From Bacilliculturomica massiliensis (lineage in GTDB: Bacteria; Bacillota; Clostridia; Peptostreptococcales; Anaerovoracaceae), in the NCBI RefSeq assembly GCF_900605495.1, contig NZ_LR027600.1, positions 1 to 64,000 on the forward strand: DNA of 64,000 nt, read 5' to 3'. This document shows positions 26,707 through 35,424 of the stretch, one piece after another. The translations under genes were made by a program, and so were the position numbers. Position 1 is the stretch's first letter. Every line of letters starts with the position of its first letter. The notes below the pieces were generated by a model. The model saw nothing but the letters and a program-made list of their open reading frames with translations, made no database searches and was not told the DNA's origin.

Positions 26707-27309
26707 ATGAAAGCGAAAGATGTATTTGTACATGAATCCAGTTATGTGGACGAGCCTTGTGACATCGCCTCGGGCACAAAGATCTGGCATTTTTCTCATA
26801 TTATGAAAAATTGCGTAATCGGGGCCGATTGCAATATTGGTCAAAATGTCGTTATCTCGCCGGATGTCAGATTAGGAAATAACGTTAAGATACAAAATAA
26901 TGTATCCGTATATACGGGAGTGATCTGTGAGGATGATGTTTTTCTAGGTCCATCCTGTGTTTTTACAAATGTGATCAATCCAAGAAGCCATATAAGCCGC
27001 AAGGACGAGTATAAGCCCACGATTATCAAAAGGGGAGCGTCCGTTGGCGCAAACGCCACGATCGTCTGCGGATATACGATCGGGAGTTATGCGTTGATCG
27101 GCGCTGGGAGCGTCGTTACAAAGGATGTTCCTGATTATGCGTTGATGATGGGAAACCCGGCGAGAGTGAAGGGCTGGGTCTGCCAATGTGGAGAGAAACT
27201 CGAATTTAACAGCAAGAACGAAGCGGTGTGTGCCGAATGCGGAGCGCAATATCAATTAATTGGAGGACGCGTAAAGCAGCTAAGCGGGGTGCAGCATGAT
27301 GAAAAATAA
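26707..27309 (+). CDS. WbpD-like UDP-sugar N-acetyltransferase
   Basis: Left-handed beta-helix acetyltransferase of 200 residues. IWHFSHIMKNCVIGADCNIG, NVVISPDVRLGNNVKIQNNV and GASVGANATIVCGYTIG are hexapeptide turns close to WbpD/WlbB, which acetylates the C3 amine of UDP-GlcNAc3NA. The tail has WVCQCGEKL and VCAECGAQY, a possible zinc ribbon. Its last 14 bases overlap the next gene. Confidence 0.85.
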   Translation: MKAKDVFVHESSYVDEPCDIASGTKIWHFSHIMKNCVIGADCNIGQNVVISPDVRLGNNVKIQNNVSVYTGVICEDDVFLGPSCVFTNVINPRSHISRKDEYKPTIIKRGASVGANATIVCGYTIGSYALIGAGSVVTKDVPDYALMMGNPARVKGWVCQCGEKLEFNSKNEAVCAECGAQYQLIGGRVKQLSGVQHDEK

Positions 27310-28612
27310 TCTTTTGAAAAAAATACAGGATAGAGAGATCGCAGTCGGCGTAGTGGGGCTGGGCTATGTAGGCCTTCCATTGGCAGTAGAAAAGGCTGCG
27401 GCCGGCTTTAAAACCATTGGCTTTGATGTACAGACGAGTAAGGTGGACATGGTCAACCAGGGACACAATTATATTGGAGATGTGGTGGATAGCAATCTGC
27501 AGGCGTTGGTCTCCGGTGGGATGTTATCGGCAACTGCTGATTTTAGTTTTATTTCAAATGTAGATTTTATAGCCATCTGCGTACCCACTCCGTTGGATGA
27601 ACATCAGCAGCCTGACATCACGTACGTACGGAATTCAGCTATTGAGATCGCAAAGTATCTTAAGCCGGAGACCATCGTTGTATTGGAAAGTACGACTTAT
27701 CCTGGAACAACAGAGGAGCTTTTACTTCCAATTCTGGAGGAAGGTTCTGGGTTGAAATGCGGCAATGACTTTTATTTGGGTTTTTCACCCGAGCGGGTGG
27801 ATCCAGGCAATTTAATTTATAAGACGAAAAATACGCCGAAAGTAGTGGGCGGAGTGGGAAAGGACGCGACAGAAGTGATAGCGGCCATGTACCGCAGTGT
27901 TCTGCAGGGCGATGTGATGGAAGTATCTTCGCCGAAAGTAGCGGAGATGGAGAAGCTGCTTGAGAACACCTATCGCCACATCAACATTGGACTTGCCAAT
28001 GAGATGGCCATCATCTGTGAACGGATGGGCATCAATGTTTGGGAAGTGATCGACGCGGCGAAGACAAAACCCTATGGATTTCAGGCGTTTTATCCGGGTC
28101 CAGGCCTGGGGGGGCATTGCATTCCGCTGGACCCTTACTATTTGGTTTGGAAAGCAAAAGAATATAACTATCACGCGAAGTTAATAGAGACCTCCGGTAT
28201 CATCAATGATTCTATGCCCGAATATGTAGTGGATCGCGCAGCAGGAATTTTGAATGAATTTGCGAAAGCGATAAAGGGGTCGAATATATTGTTGCTGGGA
28301 GTCGCATATAAGCAGGATATCGATGATTATAGAGAGAGTCCGGCGCTCAAGGTTTTGGAGATTTTGAGGAAGAGGGGCGCTGATGTTTGTTATTATGATC
28401 CATACGTTGCGAGTTGTCGATCGGGCGGCAATGTGTACGAGAGCATCAAAGAACTTTCGGCGGAGGTTCTACAAAAAGCCGATTTGGTAATGATCACAAC
28501 TGCACACACAACAGTGAATTATGATTTTGTTCAGAAAAATTCCAAAGTGATTTTCGATACCAAAAACGCTTTGAAAGAAATTAAAACTAGAGAAAATATA
28601 ATAATGTTGTAG
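27296..28612 (+). CDS. UDP-N-acetyl-D-glucosamine 6-dehydrogenase, WbpA-like
   Basis: Nucleotide-sugar dehydrogenase of 438 residues. VGVVGLGYVGLPLAVEKAA is the NAD site, CVPTPLDEHQQPDITYV and ESTTYPGTTEELL the central blocks, FYPGPGLGGHCIPLDPYYL carries the catalytic Cys, and LLGVAYKQDIDDYRESPAL the UDP-binding end. The PGPGLGGHCIP form indicates UDP-HexNAc rather than UDP-glucose, so the product is UDP-GlcNAcA (or the ManNAc form). It closes the WbpB-E-D set. A seven-G run at 28108-28114 encodes the Gly-Gly of the Cys motif; shorter than the other tracts. Confidence 0.88.
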   Translation: MMKNNLLKKIQDREIAVGVVGLGYVGLPLAVEKAAAGFKTIGFDVQTSKVDMVNQGHNYIGDVVDSNLQALVSGGMLSATADFSFISNVDFIAICVPTPLDEHQQPDITYVRNSAIEIAKYLKPETIVVLESTTYPGTTEELLLPILEEGSGLKCGNDFYLGFSPERVDPGNLIYKTKNTPKVVGGVGKDATEVIAAMYRSVLQGDVMEVSSPKVAEMEKLLENTYRHINIGLANEMAIICERMGINVWEVIDAAKTKPYGFQAFYPGPGLGGHCIPLDPYYLVWKAKEYNYHAKLIETSGIINDSMPEYVVDRAAGILNEFAKAIKGSNILLLGVAYKQDIDDYRESPALKVLEILRKRGADVCYYDPYVASCRSGGNVYESIKELSAEVLQKADLVMITTAHTTVNYDFVQKNSKVIFDTKNALKEIKTRENIIML

Positions 28613-28625
28613 GAATAGAAATACA

Positions 28626-29663
28626 ATGCAAGATATAAATGGAATAAAAGTCTCGGTCATTATACCGGTTTTAAATGAAGCTGCATATATCAGAAGCAAT
28701 ATCGTGGGAATGCTGGAGACAAAATTCCCTATGGATCAAATCGAATTTATATATGTAGACGGGATGAGTAATGATGGTACCCGAGACATCATACAAGAAT
28801 ATGTTGAAAGATATCCTTGCATTCGTATGCTGGATAACCCTGAGAAAATAACCCCTGTCGCATTAAACATTGGTCACAAAAACGCGTATGGCACCTATTC
28901 AATATCATGTGGAGCTCATAGCAAAATGGCCCCAGAGTATATTGGTTTGTTAGTTGAAGCAATTGAGAACCTTCATGCAGAAGCGGTTGGGGGTAAAATC
29001 GTTACTGAGGTGTATCATCGCAACAAAAAGTCTATAGCCATTCAGAAAGTGTTGACAAATCGTTTTGGTGTGGGAAATACACCTTATCGAGTAGAAGATG
29101 CGGAACAGTCGATTAGAGAAGTTGATACTGCAGGGTTTTTATGTTATAATCGCAAATATTTATTATCCATAGGGGGATATGACGAAAACCTGATCCGTAA
29201 TCAGGATATAGAGCTTAATAAGCGAATAAAAATAAATGGAGGGCGGATCTACCTAGTTCCCAAGGCCAGAGTGACGTATTTTGCTCGGGAGACCTATAGC
29301 GAACTTGCAAAAAATAACTACGGAAATGGAAAATGGAATTTGCTTACTTTGTTTTATACGAACGATTTTCGTTCGCTGAGTATTAGACATTTTATTCCTC
29401 TTTTATTTTTGCTGTCGTTGGTAGTACCGACTATATTGTCAATCGTTGATTTAAAATTTTTGATTGTCAGTGGACTATCGTTTATCGCTTATAATATGCT
29501 TATCATAAGCCAATGTATCAGATCATGTGATCCAAATACGACGATCTGGAGTTTATTAAAAGCTTTTTATACGTTACACTTTTCATATGGTTGGGGGTCT
29601 TTTATAGGGATTTTTAAGGTATTTAAACTGAAGCTATTTGGAGACAAAAATGAGAGTCATTAA
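28626..29663 (+). CDS. Glycosyltransferase family 2 with C-terminal membrane segments
   Basis: Of 345 residues. VSVIIPVLNEAAYIRSNI and VDGMSNDGTRDIIQEY are the GT-A start, NIGHKNAYG and SCGAHSKMAPEYI follow, and IGGYDENLIRNQDIELNKRI is the ED-type acceptor block. The last 90 residues contain two or three hydrophobic spans (around FIPLLFLLSLVVPTILSIV), as in ExoA-type membrane GT2 enzymes. It overlaps the phosphoglycosyl transferase gene by 14 bases. Confidence 0.84.
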   Translation: MQDINGIKVSVIIPVLNEAAYIRSNIVGMLETKFPMDQIEFIYVDGMSNDGTRDIIQEYVERYPCIRMLDNPEKITPVALNIGHKNAYGTYSISCGAHSKMAPEYIGLLVEAIENLHAEAVGGKIVTEVYHRNKKSIAIQKVLTNRFGVGNTPYRVEDAEQSIREVDTAGFLCYNRKYLLSIGGYDENLIRNQDIELNKRIKINGGRIYLVPKARVTYFARETYSELAKNNYGNGKWNLLTLFYTNDFRSLSIRHFIPLLFLLSLVVPTILSIVDLKFLIVSGLSFIAYNMLIISQCIRSCDPNTTIWSLLKAFYTLHFSYGWGSFIGIFKVFKLKLFGDKNESH

Positions 29664-30339
29664 ACGAGGATTTGATTTAATATGCGCATCTTTTTTAGTC
29701 ATTATTCTATCTCCATTGCTCATTGTTCTGTCTATAGTAGTAAGATGTAAGTTGGGTAAACCTGCCCTTTTTAAACAAAAAAGGCCAGGCTTGGACGGCA
29801 GGATTTTTACAATGTATAAATTCCGCAGCATGACAGACGAATTGGATGAGGACGGTAACTTGTTGCCGGATGATCTGCGCATGACTGATTTTGGAAGACT
29901 TCTGCGCAGCAGTAGCCTTGATGAGTTGCCAGAGCTCTTCAACATAATAAAGGGTGAGATGAGTTTTGTCGGACCACGTCCGCAGCTAATTCGCGACATG
30001 GTTTTTTTTAGTGACGAGCAGATGCAGCGTCAAAGCGTTATCCCAGGCTTAACGGGTTGGGCACAGGTGAATGGAAGGAACTCTATTTCATGGGAGGATA
30101 AATTTCGATATGATTTAGAGTACATAGATAATTGGTCTTTGGGTTTCGACATCAAAATTTTGTGGATGACAATTTTGAAAGTATTTAAGAGAGAAGGGAT
30201 ACATACGGAGGGGATGGAGACAGCAGAAGACTACGGGGTATACCTTTTGCGTATCGGTAAGATTGATCTTCTTACTTTTGAAGAAGGTATGGATCGGGCC
30301 AATAAGTTAATAGAGGATTATAATGAAAGTTATTGCTAA
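29650..30339 (+). CDS. Initiating sugar-phosphate (phosphoglycosyl) transferase
   Basis: Monotopic bacterial sugar transferase (PglC/WcaJ family) of 229 residues. It moves a sugar-1-phosphate from UDP-sugar to undecaprenyl phosphate and so starts the repeat unit. RGFDLICASFLVIILSPLLIVLS is the re-entrant membrane helix, TMYKFRSMTDELDE and SLDELPELFNIIKGEMSFVGPRP are catalytic signatures (Asp-Glu), then PGLTGWAQVNGRN. The ATG at 29650 follows GGAG by six bases; a longer TTG form from 29638 overlaps that site and is less likely. The extra C-terminal 35 residues are unusual but unrecognised. Confidence 0.9.
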   Translation: MRVIKRGFDLICASFLVIILSPLLIVLSIVVRCKLGKPALFKQKRPGLDGRIFTMYKFRSMTDELDEDGNLLPDDLRMTDFGRLLRSSSLDELPELFNIIKGEMSFVGPRPQLIRDMVFFSDEQMQRQSVIPGLTGWAQVNGRNSISWEDKFRYDLEYIDNWSLGFDIKILWMTILKVFKREGIHTEGMETAEDYGVYLLRIGKIDLLTFEEGMDRANKLIEDYNESYC

Positions 30340-30841
30340 GGTCTACGAGAAGATAACACATAAAAAGGCGCCATATTATATGCATTATTCATTATGGACA
30401 ATGATTATTAAACCAATAAGGAAATGGTTTAGCGTGGTGCTAATTCCCAGCATACCTTTTAATCGTATGCGGATCGTGTTATATCGATTATGTGGCTATA
30501 AAATTGGTAAAAACGTATTTATCGGAATGAGATGTTATCTGGATGATATGTGCCCGGAATTGTTTACAGTTGAAAATAGTGTTACCATTTCGTATGGTTG
30601 CTTTTTTGCTTGTCATGGAAAAGGGCAGGATCATCGGCCGATTCATATTTGTGAAGGTGCATATTTGGGGATGCGTTGCAGTGTCATTACATCTGGAGAT
30701 AAAAACGGTGTAAGGATCGGGTACAATTCAATTATTGGTGCAAGTAGTTTAGTTCTGAACAGTATACCTGATGATTCTGTGGCCGTAGGAATCCCTGCGC
30801 TGGTTCGAAATGGGACGAATAAACTGTCGATTAAGGAGTAG
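30323..30841 (+). CDS. Hexapeptide-repeat acyltransferase
   Basis: Of 172 residues. A basic N-terminus with hydrophobic and aromatic patches (about 15-50) is followed by left-handed beta-helix turns: GYKIGKNVFIGMRCYLD, VTISYGCFFACHGKGQDH, AYLGMRCSVITSGD and SIIGASSLVL. This is a WcaF/maltose-O-acetyltransferase-like fold that acetylates a sugar hydroxyl or amine. It overlaps the upstream gene by 17 bases and is six bases before the aminotransferase, so it may acylate the amino sugar made there. Confidence 0.75.
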   Translation: MKVIAKVYEKITHKKAPYYMHYSLWTMIIKPIRKWFSVVLIPSIPFNRMRIVLYRLCGYKIGKNVFIGMRCYLDDMCPELFTVENSVTISYGCFFACHGKGQDHRPIHICEGAYLGMRCSVITSGDKNGVRIGYNSIIGASSLVLNSIPDDSVAVGIPALVRNGTNKLSIKE

Positions 30842-30846
30842 GCGGC

Positions 30847-32013
30847 ATGAGAAAAGAAATACCGTTAAGTGTACCAAATTTAAAATCAGACATAATAAGC
30901 AATTTAGAAGAATGTATTGAGAGTGGCTGGGTGTCTACAGGCGGTCGATTTATTTCTGAACTTGAGAGCAAAATAGCCGACTATGTGCAGGTTCCGGAAG
31001 CTGTGTCGACGCAGAGCGGGACAGCTGGACTTCATTTAGCATTAAAAGTTTTAGGTGTGCAGCCAGGCGATGAGGTAATCGTGCCGACATTAACATTTGT
31101 CGCAGCAGTCAATCCCATTTCATATCTTGGTGCATATCCAGTATTTATGGATTGTAATGAATTTTTCTGCATTGATACAGAAAAACTAGAAGATTTTCTG
31201 CATAATGAGTGCAATAGCGTAGACGGAATGTTATATAATCGAAAGACTGGAAGAAAAGTTGCGGCGATTATTCCAGTTCACGTCTTTGGCAATCTCTGCG
31301 ATATGGAACGTATCATGGCTTTGTCCACTCGATATAATTTGAAAGTGCTGGAAGATGCCACGGAGGCTTTGGGAAGCTACTACACTTCAGGCAAATATAA
31401 AGGTAAATATGCAGGTACAATTGGCGATATGGGTGTTTACTCCTTCAATGCAAATAAAATTATCACCACTGGAGGGGGCGGTATGGTCGTATCTAATCAC
31501 AAATCATATTTGGATCATACGCGCTATTTAGGTATTCAGGCAAAAGATGATACATTATACTTTGTACACAATGAAGTGGGATATAATTATCGAATGCTGA
31601 ATATACAAGCCGCCATGGGGGTCAGCCAGATTGATCAGTTAGAAGAATTCATTCGTGTTAAAATAAGAAATTTCGAGCTGTACAGCAAACTTCTGCATGA
31701 TGTAAATGGTCTAAAAATGCTACCTTTCAGTGCAGGGCGAGTCAATCATTGGTTTTATGCACTTGCAGTAGATAAAGAAATATTCGGGTGTAGTCGAAAT
31801 GAATTAATGCATGGTCTAATAGAAAAAGGTATTCAATGCCGGCCAGTATGGAAATTGATCCATACTCTGAAGCCATATGAAAAATGTCAAGGTTATAAGA
31901 TATCCCGTGCAATGGAATTCGAAGAAGGAGTATTAAATATTCCTTGCTCTACTAATATTACAGAAGAGGATGTCCGATATGTTGTTAAGGAAATAGAACA
32001 ATTTAAAAGGTAG
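30847..32013 (+). CDS. LegC-family sugar aminotransferase
   Basis: PLP-dependent DegT-family enzyme of 388 residues. It starts IPLSVPNLKSDIISNLEECIESGWVSTGG, typical of LegC/PglE-like proteins, with STQSGTAGLHLAL, VPTLTFVAAVNPISYLGA, EDATEALGSYY and VYSFNANKIITTGGGGM (Schiff-base Lys). VGYNYRMLNIQAAMG follows. LegC-type enzymes aminate UDP-4-keto-6-deoxy-HexNAc. No matching 4,6-dehydratase (LegB/PglF) is seen in the window, so the substrate source is open. Last gene of the cluster, before a strong terminator. Confidence 0.85.
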   Translation: MRKEIPLSVPNLKSDIISNLEECIESGWVSTGGRFISELESKIADYVQVPEAVSTQSGTAGLHLALKVLGVQPGDEVIVPTLTFVAAVNPISYLGAYPVFMDCNEFFCIDTEKLEDFLHNECNSVDGMLYNRKTGRKVAAIIPVHVFGNLCDMERIMALSTRYNLKVLEDATEALGSYYTSGKYKGKYAGTIGDMGVYSFNANKIITTGGGGMVVSNHKSYLDHTRYLGIQAKDDTLYFVHNEVGYNYRMLNIQAAMGVSQIDQLEEFIRVKIRNFELYSKLLHDVNGLKMLPFSAGRVNHWFYALAVDKEIFGCSRNELMHGLIEKGIQCRPVWKLIHTLKPYEKCQGYKISRAMEFEEGVLNIPCSTNITEEDVRYVVKEIEQFKR

Positions 32014-32030
32014 ATTAATATGAGGAAGAT

Positions 32031-32069
32031 AAAAGAACCTGCTGCCCTTTATAGGGAGCAGGTTCTTTT
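32031..32069. terminator. Bidirectional terminator ending the polysaccharide cluster
   Basis: AAAAGAACCTGCT (32031-32043) pairs with AGCAGGTTCTTTT (32057-32069), with an inner CCCT/AGGG stem and TTAT loop. It serves the plus-strand cluster and the convergent ligase gene. Confidence 0.9.
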
Positions 32070-32073
32070 GTTG

Positions 32074-34206
32074 TTATATCGTTTGATTGGATCTAAGTTT
32101 TGCCAAGATCATATTAATCGCGATACCGGTTCCAAGCAGACCATAGAAAAGCGGCATTACTGATACCGTACTGTCATCAACAATGGCGGATATGAGAAAG
32201 CCTACTACACCGAAGAAAATGCCACTCCCCACATACGTCAGATAATCGTCATAGTTTGTCTTAAAATATAGCTTTATGCTATTGATAGCATATACAATAC
32301 AGAGTGCAAGCAAAGCTAGTACAGAAAGCACCCCAGTACCTACAGACATTCCAAGATACATATTATGAGGCTTATCCACGATTATATTAATATTGTTGCT
32401 GAAGCTTGTACTATTGTACTTCCCTGCATAGTCCTCATGCGGGAAGAAAGCACAGTACGTATCCGCCCCGTGTCCGAGAAGCACAGTATCCTTCAGCATG
32501 GGCAGCGTCCGCGACCAGATATACCCACGGCCGGAACCGAAGCCATCGTTGTTTTCCCAGCCAACATGAGGTACGTCGTACAGGCTGATCTGTTTCCCTA
32601 GCTGATTCCTGTAGTAGATCTGGTCTTCCCCGATGACAAAGGGCCACTGCATTCCAGCCGTATTGACCAGTATATAGTACTGACCGTCATCGTAGGCGTA
32701 TCCGATGGTCATATAATCCCGGAAGCGCTCGTCTTCCACGGTGAATACGCTCTGGTCTGCTTTGGAAGGCAGCATGCCGATCAACTGACCGTCGGAGTCC
32801 TTCAGGACCATACCTTCGATGGAGTCGTCGTTATTAGCTGTTATCTCCAGGGTCAGGGGATTGCCGTTAATGCTCATATCGACACTGCGTTCGTTTGTTT
32901 TGAAGTAGTCGATCTTCGGCCGCACGCTGCCGGGATCTGCGTATTCCTTTATGGGCTCTTCTGTCTCAGCCGGTCTGCCGGACGGCTGACCCGGCATTCC
33001 GGTAGATTCACTTTGGGCGTTGCGGCCCAGCACTCCATTCACCGCACCGGTGATTTCCGGCATCCAACGCTCATGGGTAATACCTGCCACCAGCGCCATG
33101 ACCACCAGCATGACCAGCACCGGCTTCCACCACTGGATGAGCCGCTTATTCAGGATGATGATTCCCATCAGACCTACGACGCCCAGGCCCAGGAAGCCTC
33201 CCGAGGAAGCAGAGCCGATGAGGTTGAAGATGAGCAGCGCGAAGAGTACGCCCCAGCCGATCTTCTTCCAGAGGGGTTCGTCTTTTCCTCTGTTGACGGA
33301 ACGGATAAAGAGCATTCCGAACAGGGGAATGAGCAAGGTCAGGTAGAAGGACACGTAGTTGATGTTGTAAACTGTCTGGTAGATCTCACGGTTCTGGAAA
33401 GTGAAGTTTAGGAACCGCTCGCCCTGGGCGGCGGCCTGGTCGATCATCTGCCAGATGGTGGAACCGGATTGCGTCAGCGTGTTGGGGCAGATGAGCTTCT
33501 GGCCCAGCACGGTGCGGAAAAAGTCTTTGTCCAGAGCCTGGGTGATGCCCAGCAGGCTCAGCAGGGTGCTGGAAAAGATCAGCGGGTACAGGATGAATTT
33601 TACGTTCTTTTCACTGTTGACCACGTTGATGATGAAATACAGCATGACCATGTAGGACAGCAGGGCCACTGTGCCCTCGAAACGGTCGTTCCAGCCCCAG
33701 AGGGCAAATTCCTTCTGCTCAGAAAAAGCGTAGGACAGCAGGACCAGCACGCTGTAGATGGCCATGGGAATGTAGGCGAAACAGCGCTTTATGGTGAAGG
33801 ACTGGGTGCAGAGTCGGTACAGGATCATGATCAGCGCTACTGCGGCGCAGATGACGATGGCCACCATCTTGAAGTAGCTGAAGAAGTCGGTGATGTCACT
33901 GGTATTGGTATCAGTGGTCCAGAAGAACTGCTCCATGGGCCGGTGATACACATGCATGCGCACGATGAGGATGACCAGCGCGGTGAAAAACGCAGCGGGC
34001 AGGAGCTGGAACCAGTGAGTGTCCTCGCCGACTCTGGGCGCGTGGCTCATGGACCACAGATAGTCAGGGTCCTGCTGACGCTTCAGAGCGGCTTTTACGG
34101 CGGCGCCGTTTTTGGATCCGCCTTTTGTCTCAGCTGAGGTTCGCTTTTTCTCTGCCGACGTCTCCGCCGGTGCTTTTGCCGTTGATTTCTTTGGTGCTTT
34201 CGCCAT
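32074..34206 (-). CDS. O-antigen ligase / Wzy-like membrane protein
   Basis: Of 710 residues. A cytoplasmic Lys/Ala/Thr-rich tail (1-65) precedes about a dozen hydrophobic segments. Between the middle and last groups a long exported loop (about 395-615) carries SGRGYIWSRTLPMLKDTVLLGHGADTY and DKPHNMYLGM, the Arg and H-N-x-x-L signature of the O-antigen ligase / polymerase (Wzy_C) fold. It would polymerise or attach the glycan outside the membrane. AAGGAGGAC lies ten bases upstream of the ATG at 34206. It is GC-rich, unlike the cluster it faces, so it may be older host DNA. No other Wzy candidate is in the window. Confidence 0.82.
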   Translation of the reverse strand: MAKAPKKSTAKAPAETSAEKKRTSAETKGGSKNGAAVKAALKRQQDPDYLWSMSHAPRVGEDTHWFQLLPAAFFTALVILIVRMHVYHRPMEQFFWTTDTNTSDITDFFSYFKMVAIVICAAVALIMILYRLCTQSFTIKRCFAYIPMAIYSVLVLLSYAFSEQKEFALWGWNDRFEGTVALLSYMVMLYFIINVVNSEKNVKFILYPLIFSSTLLSLLGITQALDKDFFRTVLGQKLICPNTLTQSGSTIWQMIDQAAAQGERFLNFTFQNREIYQTVYNINYVSFYLTLLIPLFGMLFIRSVNRGKDEPLWKKIGWGVLFALLIFNLIGSASSGGFLGLGVVGLMGIIILNKRLIQWWKPVLVMLVVMALVAGITHERWMPEITGAVNGVLGRNAQSESTGMPGQPSGRPAETEEPIKEYADPGSVRPKIDYFKTNERSVDMSINGNPLTLEITANNDDSIEGMVLKDSDGQLIGMLPSKADQSVFTVEDERFRDYMTIGYAYDDGQYYILVNTAGMQWPFVIGEDQIYYRNQLGKQISLYDVPHVGWENNDGFGSGRGYIWSRTLPMLKDTVLLGHGADTYCAFFPHEDYAGKYNSTSFSNNINIIVDKPHNMYLGMSVGTGVLSVLALLALCIVYAINSIKLYFKTNYDDYLTYVGSGIFFGVVGFLISAIVDDSTVSVMPLFYGLLGTGIAINMILAKLRSNQTI

Positions 34207-34583
34207 ATGAAAATGTCCTCCTTGTGGAATCTTTTATCCTTCGTTTGATGTTAATGCGTGGTATGATCCGAACACGGCGTCCGCCGTGCAGGTATCATAA
34301 GCTCATAGAGATTATTATACCTTAATTTCCAGAATGGGACAATAGAAAACCACGTTTGTTTCTATTATTTCACAAAAGTGCGGCTCGTATGATCGGGATG
34401 ACGGCAGCCACAAAAGTTAAGGGGATCTGTGGGCCGTCTGAACGGATCAAATTACAGATCCGGGGTCTTGCTGCTGTAAAATGAGAATGAGAAGATGTGC
34501 TTTTCTAAAATGATAAAACCGTGAGAAGACGCAGGCGTTTTTTGGTGGTATAGTGATATCAGGTAAAAAAGATGAAAAAGGGT

Positions 34584-34624
34584 CAGGGGACGCCGCAGCG
34601 CGATGTGCGGCATCCCCTGTTTTC
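34584..34624 (+). terminator. Terminator-like hairpin in the leader
   Basis: CAGGGGACGCCGCA pairs with TGCGGCATCCCCTG with one mismatch in 14 bp, followed by TTTTCG. It lies only about 30 bases after the possible -10 at 34549, so it would end or attenuate that transcript. Confidence 0.65.
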
Positions 34625-34711
34625 GTGTACGGCCAGCGTCATTTCACCTGTGGGAACCGGTACGGGGGAAGGGAACGATCTCAGGAAGAGGGCACTGGAT
34701 CTATGGGATAG

Positions 34712-34758
34712 AAACCGCTTTTCGGGATGGCTGACACAGAGCCCGGGGAGCGGTTTTT
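34712..34758 (+). terminator. Second terminator-like hairpin before the exported-protein genes
   Basis: AAACCGCT (34712-34719) pairs with AGCGGTTT (34749-34756), with further GC pairing inside, followed by a five-T run. It lies 75 bases before the start at 34832. Confidence 0.6.
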
Positions 34759-34815
34759 ATATAGCGGCAGTGAAGCCGCAGAAAGGCCCGTTGTAACGAT
34801 TGTGAAAGTATGAGA

Positions 34816-34823
34816 AAAGGAGG
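34816..34823 (+). promoter_or_regulatory. Ribosome-binding site fixing the start at 34832
   Basis: Perfect AAAGGAGG eight bases before the ATG at 34832. The longer frame from GTG 34823 would begin within this site. Confidence 0.85.
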
Positions 34824-34831
34824 TGAAGCGG

Positions 34832-35356
34832 ATGAACCGGGCGAAGGGAGCAAGTGTTTCTGCGGGCGTTGTCTGTATCCTGTTATGCGTTTGTATGGCA
34901 GTGTGTATAGCTGTTGGATCTGCGGTATCTGAAGACCGCGGCCAAGGGGACGGCCTTGCCATGGACGCCAATGCGGTGAGCGGCGTTATGCCGGGCGTGG
35001 ACCGGCAGAAGCGGATGGCAGAGCTGCAGGAGAAGCTGGACGACAGTCTGATCGCATTTTCGGTCAACACTAATCCGGTCTTTGCGGACGGCGGAGCGGA
35101 GGGGAACGTTTTGATCGAGAATCCGGAGCAAAACGAGAAGCTGCTGATCGCGGAGATCTATCTGGACGACACCGGGGAGCTGGTCTACCGGTCCGACGCC
35201 ATTCCGCCGGGGGCGTACATTGCATGCGCCCGTCTGGATCAGAGCCTGAGCCGGGGAGATTATCCGGCGACGGTGTATTTAAAGGGATATGCGTTGGATA
35301 CGGAGACGTATATCGGACAGGCCGGCGCTAAGATCGAGATCCACGTGGAAAATTAG
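34832..35356 (+). CDS. Exported protein of unknown function
   Basis: Of 174 residues. Residues about 7-34 form a long hydrophobic, Cys-containing segment (VSAGVVCILLCVCMAVCIAV), either a signal peptide or an N-terminal membrane anchor. The mature part has a short helical stretch (RQKRMAELQEKLDDSLIAF) and then a compact beta domain: NTNPVFADGGAEGNVLIENP, LIAEIYLDDTGELVYRSDAIPPG, ATVYLKGY and IGQAGAKIEIHV. The same beta pattern recurs in unnamed secreted proteins of Clostridia. It is 68 bases before a second exported protein, so the two are probably expressed together on the cell surface. No enzyme motif is visible. Confidence 0.72.
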   Translation: MNRAKGASVSAGVVCILLCVCMAVCIAVGSAVSEDRGQGDGLAMDANAVSGVMPGVDRQKRMAELQEKLDDSLIAFSVNTNPVFADGGAEGNVLIENPEQNEKLLIAEIYLDDTGELVYRSDAIPPGAYIACARLDQSLSRGDYPATVYLKGYALDTETYIGQAGAKIEIHVEN

Positions 35357-35424
35357 CGTGCCGGGGGAATGGCAAGAGACTATGACATGGAGTATTCAAT
35401 TTTGTATGAAAAAGGAGTGAAAAA

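Larger units (their letters stand above)
34207..34831. other. Intergenic region with two terminator-like hairpins
   Basis: The gap separates the ligase gene from the exported-protein gene. A TGG-TATAGT extended -10 is at 34549-34554, but the -35 is poor. Downstream lie a hairpin at 34584-34624 and a second at 34712-34758. A short frame at 34572-34796 has no ribosome-binding site and overlaps both hairpins, so it is not called. No known riboswitch class was recognised. Confidence 0.5.

Noticed and set aside
28108-28114. Seven-G run as a fourth phase-variation tract
   Set aside because: It is short and encodes the conserved Gly-Gly of the catalytic motif with ordinary codons.
33013-34137. Long frames opposite the ligase gene
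   Set aside because: They are antisense shadows with His/Gln/Arg-rich composition and no start signals.
34620-34760. Riboswitch in the leader before the exported-protein genes
   Set aside because: No conserved core of known classes could be matched by eye; only hairpins are supported.
34572-34796. Plus-strand frame of 74 codons
   Set aside because: It overlaps two hairpins and has no initiation signal; better explained as leader.
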